Part shown: positions 54,226 through 63,111 of the stretch, one piece after another | How positions within the stretch are numbered: the first letter of the stretch is position 1 | Layout: every line of letters begins with the position of its first letter | Source of the DNA: a virus | DNA length: 64,000 nucleotides | Direction: 5' to 3' (one strand) | IMG/VR virus record: IMGVR_UViG_3300046004_001808 | Location: 1 to 64,000 of that record | The notes under the pieces: model-generated | The model's database searches: none | What the model saw: only the letters and a program-made list of their open reading frames with translations | What the model was told of the DNA's origin: nothing | Position numbers and translations under genes: made by a program

Positions 54226-56073
54226 TTATTCTGGACATGTTGTACCTTCATTACATATCCATAATAATACACCAGTAGGGTCAGTTGTTAATAACATGTT
54301 ATAAGTGCTTATAATTTGACTTGTTACAAATGGAGTTTCTAATGATGGGTCTGTATATAGATAACCACCTATAGTTGGTTGCTCATTTATTGGAAGATAA
54401 ACAATTTGGATAGTTGGAGTTCCATCAAGATAACAAACACCAGTATTACAATATGCACTACCAAGCTCTACAGTAAATTGATATGATGTCGGAGTCGCAG
54501 TTGATGTTGGTGTTCCCGTATTTGTTGGTGTATTTGTTGGAGTTTGAGTTGCGGTATTTGTTGGTGTTAATGTTGGTGTATTAGTTGGCGTATTAGTTGG
54601 CGTTAATGTAGGCGTGTTTGTTGGAGTAGGTGTTGGTGGAAGACATTGAGTACAACCACTATATTGACCTTGACCAAAATAATTTATTAAATTTAATGTG
54701 TTCGTACCACCCCAAGTAATGAGAGGGTAAATTGAACCAGCAATTCCTTTAACATTCCAACAATTCCCTAAATTATCAATAACAGTATAAGAATACCAAG
54801 TAGAAAAAGGTCCACTAGTATAAGGTAAATATTCAATCGGTAATACCATTTCAGCGGTTGGTGATGCAGTAGGGTTAGAACAAGGGGCAAGTGACGCTAT
54901 AAATGTTGTTTGTGTACTTGTTGGTGTTAATGTTGGTGTAGAAGTTAATGTAGGTGTATTAGTTGGTGTTAATGTTGGAGTATTTGTTGGAGTTTGAGTT
55001 GCGGTATTTGTTGGAGTTAATGTTGGTGTTGGAGTATTTGTTGGAGTTTGAGTTGCGGTATTTGTTGGAGTTAATGTTGGTGTTGGAGTATTTGTTGGAG
55101 TTTGAGTTGCGGTATTTGTTGGAGTTAATGTTGGTGTTGGAGTATTTGTTGGCGTTTGAGTTGCGGTATTTGTTGGAGTTAATGTTGGTGTTGGAGTATT
55201 TGTTGGCGTTTCTGTAGGTGTATTAGTTGGAGTTAATGTTGGTGTAGAAGTTAATGTAGGTGTGTTAGTTGGAGTATTTGTTGGCGTTTCTGTAGGTATA
55301 TTAGTTGGTGTTAATGTTGGCGTAGAAGTTAATGTAGGTGTATTAGTTGGTGTTAATGTTGGCGTAGAAGTTAATGTAGGCGTATTAGTTGGAGTTAATG
55401 TTGGCGTAGAAGTTAATGTAGGTGTATTAGTTGGAGTTAATGTTGGCGTAGATGTTAATGTTGGCGTGTTAGTTGGCGTTAATGTTGGTGTTTGCGTATT
55501 TGTTGGAGTTGATGTTGGTGTAGATGTTAATGTAGGTGTAATAGTCGGAGTATTTGTTGGAGTTGATGTTGGAGTTGGCGTCGGAGTCTCACTTGGTATT
55601 GGTACACAAGTATTATCAATACATATCTCATTAATAATTATGTTTACCCCTACCTCAGCCGATGGTAATCTACCACAATAATATAAGATAGTCCCTGATT
55701 GAATAACGCTGTTTAACACAACGTTATTACATAGGGTTAAACTAAAGTTTAAAGCCCCCGAAGTTGTATTTTCAAATGATATACAATTACAAACAACAAC
55801 CATTGTTGGGGTCGGAGTTGCTGTTGTTGTTGGTGTCGGAGTTGGTGTTCCCGGACAACTTTGTAAAATAAATTCATCACAACCAATTGAATCGGTAACA
55901 ACGACTAAAACTTGGTTAGCCCCATATAGTTCTATTGGAATAGTCAATAAAAGTGTTGGAGGAACAGAAACAACGCCGGTCGCAACCACATAACAATACG
56001 TTAATGTTAAATCACATATTGATATATCAAATGGTGAGTGTCCGTTTAAACTGGTTATTTCTATTACTTGCAT
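54226..56073 (-). CDS. Mucin-like Thr/Pro-repeat fibre protein
   Basis: About 615 residues from the ATG at 56073 ([20 protein letters not shown]); an upstream TTG-started version overlaps the promoter motif and is less likely. Residues about 100-155 form a Cys-containing beta domain. Residues about 158-388 are Thr/Pro repeats of the [18 protein letters not shown] kind, followed by a second Cys-containing globular domain (about 390-475), a second Thr/Pro tract (about 478-528) and a C-terminal domain ([20 protein letters not shown] onward). This beads-on-stalk design suits a long fibre. Flanked on both sides by glycosyltransferase operons; dense Thr makes it the best candidate glycoprotein. Confidence 0.75.
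   Translation of the reverse strand: MQVIEITSLNGHSPFDISICDLTLTYCYVVATGVVSVPPTLLLTIPIELYGANQVLVVVTDSIGCDEFILQSCPGTPTPTPTTTATPTPTMVVVCNCISFENTTSGALNFSLTLCNNVVLNSVIQSGTILYYCGRLPSAEVGVNIIINEICIDNTCVPIPSETPTPTPTSTPTNTPTITPTLTSTPTSTPTNTQTPTLTPTNTPTLTSTPTLTPTNTPTLTSTPTLTPTNTPTLTSTPTLTPTNTPTLTSTPTLTPTNIPTETPTNTPTNTPTLTSTPTLTPTNTPTETPTNTPTPTLTPTNTATQTPTNTPTPTLTPTNTATQTPTNTPTPTLTPTNTATQTPTNTPTPTLTPTNTATQTPTNTPTLTPTNTPTLTSTPTLTPTSTQTTFIASLAPCSNPTASPTAEMVLPIEYLPYTSGPFSTWYSYTVIDNLGNCWNVKGIAGSIYPLITWGGTNTLNLINYFGQGQYSGCTQCLPPTPTPTNTPTLTPTNTPTNTPTLTPTNTATQTPTNTPTNTGTPTSTATPTSYQFTVELGSAYCNTGVCYLDGTPTIQIVYLPINEQPTIGGYLYTDPSLETPFVTSQIISTYNMLLTTDPTGVLLWICNEGTTCPE
54986..55201. repeat. 54-bp tandem repeat (4 copies) in the mucin-like gene
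   Basis: Four near-identical 54-base units starting at 54986, 55040, 55094 and 55148, each encoding an 18-residue [18 protein letters not shown] block. Copy-number change would keep the frame. Confidence 0.9.
55304..55471. repeat. 42-bp tandem repeat (4 copies) in the mucin-like gene
   Basis: Units starting at 55304, 55346, 55388 and 55430, each encoding a 14-residue [14 protein letters not shown] block. A different period from the 54-bp block indicates independent expansions. Confidence 0.9.
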
Positions 56074-56077
56074 TACA

Positions 56078-56110
56078 ATAAATATAGATAGAATTATTTT
56101 ACCATAAATA
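56078..56110 (-). promoter_or_regulatory. Tandem TATTTAT motifs before the mucin-like gene
   Basis: Cores at 56078-56084 and 56104-56110, 26 bases apart. The proximal one ends four bases before the ATG at 56073. Confidence 0.55.
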
Positions 56111-56176
56111 CTTAACAATTTTAATATTTACTATGGAACTTTATTAGTAATTTATTATTTTTGTAATAAAAAAAAT

Positions 56177-59100
56177 ATGTCATTAAACATCAAACATTAC
56201 GATTTTATTGAAATTGGTACTTCAGATTTTGATACTTTAATTGAAACTTCTAATGACAAGACTGTCGGTATTAGTATTGAACCTATAAAATATTACATAA
56301 ATAGATTACCAGATAAACAGAACATCATTAAAGTCCAAGCGGCGTTATCAACAACTGATGGTGAAGTTGATGTATATTATATCGATGATTGGAAAATTGA
56401 AGAAAATAACTTGCCTTGGTGGGTTAGAGGAAGTAACTCAATAAATAATCCCCACCCTTTTGCGATTAAAGAATTAGGTGAAGAACTATACAATAGTTTG
56501 GTCACCATTGAAAAAGTACCAACGATTAGTTGGAAAACGTTAATTAACACATATAATATTGGGTCGGTTGATTATTTAAAAATTGACACTGAAGGTCATG
56601 ACCACATTATCTTTAGAGATTTTTTGGACTATTGTAAGGAACACTCTTTTCCAATACCGAGTAAAATAACGTTAGAATATCACGATGGTGTTTCAAACAA
56701 AATTGAGATTGATAAGTTAGTTTCAGAACTATCGGATTATCAAATGATAAGACATGTTAGTGATATTACATTAATTAAACCTCAAATACCAAGAGTGATT
56801 CATCAAACATATAAAACTAATGATTTACCAACTGAAATAATTGAAGTAGTTCAAAGGTTAAAAGATATGAACCCAACATTTGACTATAAATTCTACAATA
56901 ATGATGATTGTGTTAAATTTATTAAAGAAAATTATGATGAAGAAACCCTTAATCTTTATTTAAGTATTAACCCAAATTATGGGTCGGCAAGAGCTGATTT
57001 ATTTAGATATCTTTTAATGTATAAAGTTGGTGGTGTTTATTTAGATATTAAAAGTTGTACTACAAAACCATTAGAAGAAGTCTTATTACCAACTGACGAG
57101 TATCTATTAACACATTGGGAGGGTCTAGATTGGGCGGATGAATTAAAATATTATTTTGGTGAATTTCAAAATTGGCACATCATCTGTAAACCAAACCACC
57201 CATTTTTAGAAAATGTTATTGAAGTAGTTAAAGATAATATTAGAAATTACATTGGTGGCGCGGATAAGAATTCGGTATTAAGAGTTACCGGACCAATCGC
57301 TTATAGCAAAGGAATTTTAAACTTGTTGAATATCCACAAAACAAATCGTTTTGATTCTCCTGTTAGAGAATTTTTATTAGAAAATGAAATTGGATTACAA
57401 TATGTGTCAACACCTGTTCATCATCACAAAATAATTGAAAAATCATTCTCAAGAAAAGAACCTTTAATATTAAAAAATAAAGTAGAAAAATCATATCTAT
57501 TATTAGCAACTGAAAATTATTTTGATGTTGCTAAAATGTGTATTAAATCAATTCGTGAATATAGTGATTTACCCATTTTCTTATATCTAATTAACTCTGA
57601 TAAAGTGATAAACATTAAAGATGTGGTCACAATAATGTGGGATTTAGACTTAGTTGATGACAATTCCAATAGATACATTCAAGAGGGCGAAAATTTCTAT
57701 ATTAATAGAACCAATAAAACAATTTACAACATCTTAATACAAAAACCATTAATCACTAAAGACGTTTTATCTAAATACACTAAAACGGTTGCGTTTGTTG
57801 ATTGCGATTCAATTGCAACACCATATGTTGATAGAATCTTTGACTTATACGATAATGATAAAGATTATCCTTATTTTGTTGAAGGGATTTATGATTATCT
57901 ACACGTAGGTGAACGAGGTGGTGCGATGACTAGAGATGATATGTCAACCACGTTGGAATACCCGGCATGTGAATTATTTAATGTTAATCAATATGTTAGA
58001 GAAAAATACCGACAAACAGGTTATTATGTATCAAATGAAAAATGTGTTGATTTTTTATCTGAATGGTATCAAATGTGTTCTCACCCTGAAGTATTAAATA
58101 ATATCCCATATTATGCGGCGTATAATGAGGAGACCATCTTAAATGTGTTATTGTGGAAAAAATTAATATTTGATGGGTTACCTTACATTTATGCTAACGG
58201 AAATTTAGAATTAATAGATAATATTTATTCAAATTATAATATTAATGAAGAAAGTTTATGGGTTAAGATTCCAAACAAGAAAGATGGTTTGTTATTTATT
58301 CACGGAGAAAAAAATATTTTAGAAATGGGTAAAATGATATCAAAAATCAAAAACCATCATAAAGAAAAAATTAGAGTTTTATTCTTGGCACCACATCTAT
58401 CAACCGGAGGAATGCCATCATTTCTATTAAAAAGGATTGAATCATTATTGGAATATTATGAAGATAAAACAGAACTTTTTGTTGTGGAATATTCAAATCA
58501 TAGTGACCATTTTGTTGTTCAAAAAAATAGAATTAAAGAATTAGTACCTTCGTCACATTTTTGGACGTTAGGTGAAGATAAGAATGAATTAAAGAAAATT
58601 ATTGAGGAAAATTATTTTGACATTATCCATTTAGATGAAATGATTGAAGCGTTTGATTCTCATAATAAATTGTCAAACAACTTAATAAATTTTATTTATA
58701 AAAATGACCGAACATGGAGAGTCGTGGAAACTTGTCATAACATAATGTTTCAACCGGATAAAGAAAAAATATTTCATCCTGACGCATATTCATTTTGTTC
58801 TCCTTTTCATAAAGAAGTTACATTCGTTAATATGCCATCATATGGTGAACTAATTGAATTTCCCTACACACCTACAATCATATTATCAAAAAAAAGTAGT
58901 AAAGAAAAATTAGGTTTAGACCCAAACAAAACTCACATTATAAATGTTGGATTATGGACATCGGGTAAAAATCAAGGTGAGGGTGTTGAGATTGCTAGAT
59001 TAGTTGAAGGGGTTTACCCTGAATTAGAATTTCATTTTATTGGGAATCAAGCTCCTAACTTTCAAAATTATTGGGAACCTATAATGAAAGACCTGCCAAC

Positions 59101-60520
59101 CAATGTTAGAGTATGGGGTGAGAAAGATAATGTTAATGACTTTATGATGGCAGCCGATGTGTTAATGTTTAACTCAACTTGGGAATGTAACCCATTAGTA
59201 TTAAGAGAAGGAATATCTTATGGGTTAAAAATCTTATCAAGAAATTTACCACAATATATGGATATGTTTACACCGTATATTAAACCAATTTATGGTGATA
59301 TTTTTGATATGAAAAATCAACTTTTAGATTTAATTAATGATAATATTAATTATGGATTTCCATCATATGGGGTTAAAGAATTTGCTGAAAAAAATTACCA
59401 ATTATATCAACAAATACTAAATCAACCTATAAAAAAACAAACAATGATTGACGAAGAAGTACAAGTACTCCAACATTTTGTTAAGGAACCCTTCTTAGAA
59501 ATAAAAGGTAGTGGTGATAAAGATTATAATGTAAAATTCTTTGATGAAAATGGTGTTTGTCATTATGAGAACACAATAAAACCAAATCATTGGGTTAAAT
59601 TAAGTCGTAGTTATTACACCAAATGGAGAGCAGTTGTGAGTAGAGATAATATTGTAATTTATGACAATACATTGGATTTAACTAATAAGAGAGTTTATAT
59701 CTCATTTGAGAGTAAATCATTAGGGGATTCAATTGCTTGGATTCCATATGTGTTAGAGTTTAAAAAGAAACATAATTGTAAAGTAATTGTGTCAACCTTT
59801 TGGAATCATTTGTTTGAAAATGAATATCCGGAGATTGAATTTGTGGTGCCCGGAGTTACAACACATAATCTTTATGCTATGTACTCAATTGGGTGGTTTT
59901 ATGATAAAAACAAAGAACCAATTTTACCAAACACAATACCTTTACAACAAACTATTACAAATATTTTAGGTTTAGATTTTGAAGAAATTAAACCTACAAT
60001 ACATAGTACCGTTAACACAAGACCTTATAAACAGAAATATATAACTATCGCAACCAATTCAACTGCGGGATGTAAATTTTGGACAAGAGAAGGTTGGCAA
60101 GAACTAATTAACTATCTTCATAATTTAGGTTATAAAATTATTAATGTGTCAAAAGAAGATAACCCATTTTATAATGCAAATAAAATTAAAAACACATCAA
60201 TTCATCATACTATGAATGTGATTAATCATAGTGAATTCTTTATTGGTTTATCTAGTGGTTTATCTTGGTTAGCGTGGGGTTTAGGTAAAAAAGTTGTTAT
60301 GATTTCTAACTTTACAAATGAAGACCATGAGTTTATACTTAATTGTACTAGAATTGTAAACCGTTCAGTTTGTAATGGATGTTGGAATAAACCTGAATTC
60401 ACCTTTGATAAAGGGGATTGGAATTGGTGTCCCATCAATAAAGGGACTGAAAAACAATTTGAATGTCATACATCAATAACGCCGGAAATGGTTATTAAAC
60501 AAATACAACATTTACTATAA
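56177..60520 (+). CDS. 1447-residue polydomain glycan enzyme: FkbM, GT32, GT-A, GT4 and TibC-like heptosyltransferase domains
   Basis: Domains in order: residues about 1-200 FkbM-like methyltransferase (IGTSDFDTLIETSNDKTVGI, VDYLKIDTEGHDHIIF); 205-430 GT32/OCH1-like (IPRVIHQTYKTNDLP, SARADLFRYLLMYKVGGVYL with DxD near 288); 438-715 another GT-A domain (YLLLATENYFDVAKMCIKSI, AFVDCDS near 540); 730-1070 GT4-like GT-B (RVLFLAPHLSTGGMPSFLL, ECNPLVLREGISYGL); 1172-1447 GT9/autotransporter-heptosyltransferase-like (YISFESKSLGDSIAWIPYV). The last domain ends with Cys1399-x2-Cys1402, Cys1418 and Cys1430 (CNGCW, NWCP, FECHT), the cluster typical of TibC-type enzymes. First gene of the plus glycan/sulfation operon; stop and next start overlap in TAATG. 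Confidence 0.8.
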   Translation: MSLNIKHYDFIEIGTSDFDTLIETSNDKTVGISIEPIKYYINRLPDKQNIIKVQAALSTTDGEVDVYYIDDWKIEENNLPWWVRGSNSINNPHPFAIKELGEELYNSLVTIEKVPTISWKTLINTYNIGSVDYLKIDTEGHDHIIFRDFLDYCKEHSFPIPSKITLEYHDGVSNKIEIDKLVSELSDYQMIRHVSDITLIKPQIPRVIHQTYKTNDLPTEIIEVVQRLKDMNPTFDYKFYNNDDCVKFIKENYDEETLNLYLSINPNYGSARADLFRYLLMYKVGGVYLDIKSCTTKPLEEVLLPTDEYLLTHWEGLDWADELKYYFGEFQNWHIICKPNHPFLENVIEVVKDNIRNYIGGADKNSVLRVTGPIAYSKGILNLLNIHKTNRFDSPVREFLLENEIGLQYVSTPVHHHKIIEKSFSRKEPLILKNKVEKSYLLLATENYFDVAKMCIKSIREYSDLPIFLYLINSDKVINIKDVVTIMWDLDLVDDNSNRYIQEGENFYINRTNKTIYNILIQKPLITKDVLSKYTKTVAFVDCDSIATPYVDRIFDLYDNDKDYPYFVEGIYDYLHVGERGGAMTRDDMSTTLEYPACELFNVNQYVREKYRQTGYYVSNEKCVDFLSEWYQMCSHPEVLNNIPYYAAYNEETILNVLLWKKLIFDGLPYIYANGNLELIDNIYSNYNINEESLWVKIPNKKDGLLFIHGEKNILEMGKMISKIKNHHKEKIRVLFLAPHLSTGGMPSFLLKRIESLLEYYEDKTELFVVEYSNHSDHFVVQKNRIKELVPSSHFWTLGEDKNELKKIIEENYFDIIHLDEMIEAFDSHNKLSNNLINFIYKNDRTWRVVETCHNIMFQPDKEKIFHPDAYSFCSPFHKEVTFVNMPSYGELIEFPYTPTIILSKKSSKEKLGLDPNKTHIINVGLWTSGKNQGEGVEIARLVEGVYPELEFHFIGNQAPNFQNYWEPIMKDLPTNVRVWGEKDNVNDFMMAADVLMFNSTWECNPLVLREGISYGLKILSRNLPQYMDMFTPYIKPIYGDIFDMKNQLLDLINDNINYGFPSYGVKEFAEKNYQLYQQILNQPIKKQTMIDEEVQVLQHFVKEPFLEIKGSGDKDYNVKFFDENGVCHYENTIKPNHWVKLSRSYYTKWRAVVSRDNIVIYDNTLDLTNKRVYISFESKSLGDSIAWIPYVLEFKKKHNCKVIVSTFWNHLFENEYPEIEFVVPGVTTHNLYAMYSIGWFYDKNKEPILPNTIPLQQTITNILGLDFEEIKPTIHSTVNTRPYKQKYITIATNSTAGCKFWTREGWQELINYLHNLGYKIINVSKEDNPFYNANKIKNTSIHHTMNVINHSEFFIGLSSGLSWLAWGLGKKVVMISNFTNEDHEFILNCTRIVNRSVCNGCWNKPEFTFDKGDWNWCPINKGTEKQFECHTSITPEMVIKQIQHLL

Positions 60521-61197
60521 TGAACTTAACTAATTTTGATTGGGGATGGATGGAGCAAAGTGAAGAAGGTTTGTTTCATAAAGAACAAATAACTCAAGAA
60601 ACATTTATTGATAAAATATATGAAAAGTTTTTTGAAGTTTCTGAGGGTGATATTGTTTTAGATTTTGGGGCTAGTGTTGGACCATTTACTTATAGTATTT
60701 TATCAAAAAAACCAAAACACGTATATTGTCTTGAACCGAGTGAATATGAATTTCCTACATTAGTTAATAACACTGTCGGTTATCCGGTTACACCAATATT
60801 GAAGGGTATCTCAAATACCAACACATATACTGACTGTAATGACATTTATGGGGGTTCAAAACAAATGGAAGGAATCACTTTTAAAAAACTTTGTGAGTTA
60901 TACAATTTAAAAACCATAGATTTTTTAAAAACAGATTGTGAGGGTGGTGAATACGATATTTTTAATGATGAGAATTTTGAATTTATTAAAAATAATGTTA
61001 AAAAAATTACAGGTGAATGGCATTTAGGTACACCAATTTTAAAAGAAAAATTTAAAAAATTTAGAGACACTTACTTACAATATTTTATAAATGTTGAGGT
61101 ATACTCGATTGATGGTGTTAATGTAAAATGGAATTTAATGTCTGATAATTTTTTAGAACACTATACAGAAATAATAATACACATATATAACGTTTAA
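60520..61197 (+). CDS. FkbM-family SAM-dependent methyltransferase
   Basis: A 225-residue methyltransferase: SAM-binding VLDFGASVGPFTYSIL near residues 43-58, acidic motif VYCLEPSEYEF, and the family signature IDFLKTDCEGGEYDIF near 133-148. FkbM-type enzymes O-methylate sugars or polyketides; here a sugar cap is the likely target. Translationally coupled to the 1447-residue gene by TAATG and four bases ahead of the sulfotransferase gene. Confidence 0.85.
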   Translation: MNLTNFDWGWMEQSEEGLFHKEQITQETFIDKIYEKFFEVSEGDIVLDFGASVGPFTYSILSKKPKHVYCLEPSEYEFPTLVNNTVGYPVTPILKGISNTNTYTDCNDIYGGSKQMEGITFKKLCELYNLKTIDFLKTDCEGGEYDIFNDENFEFIKNNVKKITGEWHLGTPILKEKFKKFRDTYLQYFINVEVYSIDGVNVKWNLMSDNFLEHYTEIIIHIYNV

Positions 61198-61201
61198 TTA
61201 A

Positions 61202-62020
61202 ATGAAACAAATATTTTTTAACTCTTCCCTACCCAGAAGTGGAAGTACATTAATTCAGAATTTATTAGCTCAAAATCCTGAAATTTACTCAACACCAACA
61301 TCAGGGTTGGTGGATTTTGTAATCGCCTGTAAAAACAATTACAATCACTCTCAAGCATTTCAAGCACAAAATCAAGATGAAATGACCAAAGCGTTTGTTG
61401 ATTTTTGTCAAGATGGTATGCAAGGTTATTTTAAAAGACTTACTGACAAACCAATCGTAATAGATAAAAGTAGAGAATGGGGTATCAATTATAGTTTATT
61501 GGAAATGATAAATCCAAACCCAAAAATTATTTGTATGGTTAGAGATGTTAGAGCGGTCTATAGTTCAATGGAAAAGAATTTTAGAAAAAATCCTCATAGG
61601 GAAAACGGGATTCAAAGACCGGCAGAATTAATTGGTACGACATTAAATAAACGTATTGATATTTGGGCGGGTGGAGTACCTGTTGGAACTTCTATTGATA
61701 GATTATTAGATATTATACAACAAGGAATTGACGATAAAATGTTATTTATTCGTTACGAAGATTTAATGAGTAATCCTGAACAAGAAATGTCGAGAATATA
61801 CGAATATTTGGGTGTACCGAATTATGATGGGCATGATTTTGAGAACATATCACAATTAACTCATGAAGATGATAGGGTACATGGGATATATGGTGACCAT
61901 AAGTTAAGACCAAAATTTGAAAAAAAACCGGATGACTATATGGAAGTTTTAGGTTATGAACTATCAATGAATATTAAGAATCATTACAAATGGTTTTATG
62001 ACTATTTTGGTTATGTATAA
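61202..62020 (+). CDS. PAPS-dependent sulfotransferase
   Basis: A 272-residue sulfotransferase. The 5'-phosphosulfate loop is FNSSLPRSGSTLIQNLL (residues 6-22), the 3'-phosphate motif CMVRDVRAVYSSMEKNFRKN lies near 112-131, and the C-terminal RYEDLMSNPEQEMSRIYEYL is typical of carbohydrate and tyrosyl-protein sulfotransferases. It moves sulfate from PAPS to a hydroxyl. Its PAPS could come from the APS kinase encoded next. In a glycosyltransferase operon the acceptor is probably a glycan, perhaps on the phage fibres. Confidence 0.9.
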   Translation: MKQIFFNSSLPRSGSTLIQNLLAQNPEIYSTPTSGLVDFVIACKNNYNHSQAFQAQNQDEMTKAFVDFCQDGMQGYFKRLTDKPIVIDKSREWGINYSLLEMINPNPKIICMVRDVRAVYSSMEKNFRKNPHRENGIQRPAELIGTTLNKRIDIWAGGVPVGTSIDRLLDIIQQGIDDKMLFIRYEDLMSNPEQEMSRIYEYLGVPNYDGHDFENISQLTHEDDRVHGIYGDHKLRPKFEKKPDDYMEVLGYELSMNIKNHYKWFYDYFGYV

Positions 62021-62039
62021 AATTTTAAAAAAATAAAGA

Positions 62040-62492
62040 ATGGCAATATATTGGTTTACAGGTCAACCAGGCGCTGGTAAGACCACATTAGCAAAACACG
62101 TTAAAGATTATCTACAACCAAGTAATGTTATATTAGTAGATGGTGATGACATTAGAGATGTCTTCCAAAATAAAGATTACTCTGAAATAGGGAGAAGAAA
62201 AAATATTGAGAAAGCTCAAGACATTTCATTATTTTTAGATTCAAAAGGATTTGATGTGATAGTCTCATTAGTTTCACCTTATAAAGACCAACGAGATGAA
62301 TTTAAAAACAATCATAACGTATTAGAATTTTACATTCATACTGAAGATGTTAGAGGTAGAGAAGATTATCATGTATCAAACTATGAACCACCTACTGAGA
62401 ATTTTGTGGACATTAATACGACAAATGTTATTGAACAAAAATCTGTTGGGGAAATAATAAACAAAATTATTGAATTTAAAACAAATGGGTAA
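62040..62492 (+). CDS. cysC: Adenylylsulfate (APS) kinase
   Basis: A 150-residue kinase, slightly shorter than cellular CysC (about 200). Walker A FTGQPGAGKTTLAKH (residues 6-20), DGDDIRD near 34-40 and the RRKNIEKAQDI and VSLVSPYKDQRDEF segments match CysC; the usual lid region is shortened. It phosphorylates APS to PAPS, the donor for the sulfotransferase just upstream. The 3' end overlaps the nucleotidyltransferase gene by eight bases, showing coupling. Confidence 0.88.
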   Translation: MAIYWFTGQPGAGKTTLAKHVKDYLQPSNVILVDGDDIRDVFQNKDYSEIGRRKNIEKAQDISLFLDSKGFDVIVSLVSPYKDQRDEFKNNHNVLEFYIHTEDVRGREDYHVSNYEPPTENFVDINTTNVIEQKSVGEIINKIIEFKTNG

Positions 62493-62895
62493 TTGGGAAA
62501 GAAAAACACACGTACAAGCAGCATTTGCTTCATCATCATCAAATAAAAAATATTCAATGTTTGTGGGTAGATGGCAACCGTGGCATCATGGTCATAGAGC
62601 ATTAATTGACCAACAATTGGATAGAGGTAAAAATATTTTACTATGCGTTAGAGATGTTGAAATTGATGATAAAAATCCATTTTCAACAGAATGGGTTATT
62701 GAAAACTTAAATAAAGAATTAAAAGACCTAATTGACGAAGGAAGATTAGTAATTCAGGTAATTCCGGATATAGAAAGTGTTAACATTGGTAGAGGTGTCG
62801 GATATGATGTTTATGAACATTTTCCACCTGACGATATTAAAAACATTTCCGCAACAAAAATTAGAGAACAAATGAAAAAAGACGGTAAACTATAA
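62485..62895 (+). CDS. HxGH-type nucleotidyltransferase (NMNAT-like; possible ATP-sulfurylase role)
   Basis: About 136 residues from the ATG at 62485 (MGNWERKTHVQAAF); a TTG start at 62470 is possible. The HxGH motif is FVGRWQPWHHGHRALI and the second ATP-binding motif is NISATKIREQM near the C-terminus, as in NMN adenylyltransferases and related enzymes; ATP sulfurylase shares this fold and both motifs. It sits between APS kinase and DUF2061 genes, overlapping both, so forming APS from ATP and sulfate is an attractive but unproven role. NAD synthesis is the alternative. Confidence 0.8.
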   Translation: MGNWERKTHVQAAFASSSSNKKYSMFVGRWQPWHHGHRALIDQQLDRGKNILLCVRDVEIDDKNPFSTEWVIENLNKELKDLIDEGRLVIQVIPDIESVNIGRGVGYDVYEHFPPDDIKNISATKIREQMKKDGKL

Positions 62896-63110
62896 TGGTA
62901 GAAATAAAACGACACATAGGTAAAGCCGTTAGTTATAGAATGCTAGGTTCAATACAAACCTGTTTAATATCATACGCATTTACAGGGAATTTTTGGGTTT
63001 CAGGTAGTATAGGGTTAACAGAGTTATGTATAAAACCATTAATATATTTCCTACACGAAAGAGTGTGGTATAAATGGATAAAATTTGGATTAAAAAAAAA
63101 TAAAGAATAA
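62895..63110 (+). CDS. DUF2061 small membrane protein
   Basis: A 71-residue protein with two predicted membrane helices (around SYRMLGSIQTCLISYAFTG and SGSIGLTELCIKPLIYFL) and the family's KAVSYRMLGSIQT start and YFLHERVWYKW end. DUF2061 proteins have unknown function but I recall them near sulfate-activation genes in bacteria. It begins in the TAATG of the nucleotidyltransferase stop. It may anchor the sulfation enzymes or handle sulfate; this is inference. Confidence 0.85.
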   Translation: MVEIKRHIGKAVSYRMLGSIQTCLISYAFTGNFWVSGSIGLTELCIKPLIYFLHERVWYKWIKFGLKKNKE

Positions 63111-63111
63111 T

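Noticed and set aside
46995-55471. Tandem repeats as a CRISPR array
   Set aside because: Units are directly adjoining without unique spacers, and they are in frame within protein-coding sequence.
54963-55681. Two plus-strand Val/Gly or Leu/Glu repeat frames
   Set aside because: Antisense shadows of the mucin-like repeat gene, with no start context or flanking support.
46295-56073. Diversity-generating retroelement acting on the fibre genes
   Set aside because: No reverse transcriptase gene or template/variable repeat pair was found; variation would come from repeat copy number instead.
62470-62484. TTG start for the nucleotidyltransferase gene
   Set aside because: The ATG at 62485 overlaps the cysC stop in the same way as other coupled pairs in this operon, and is preferred.
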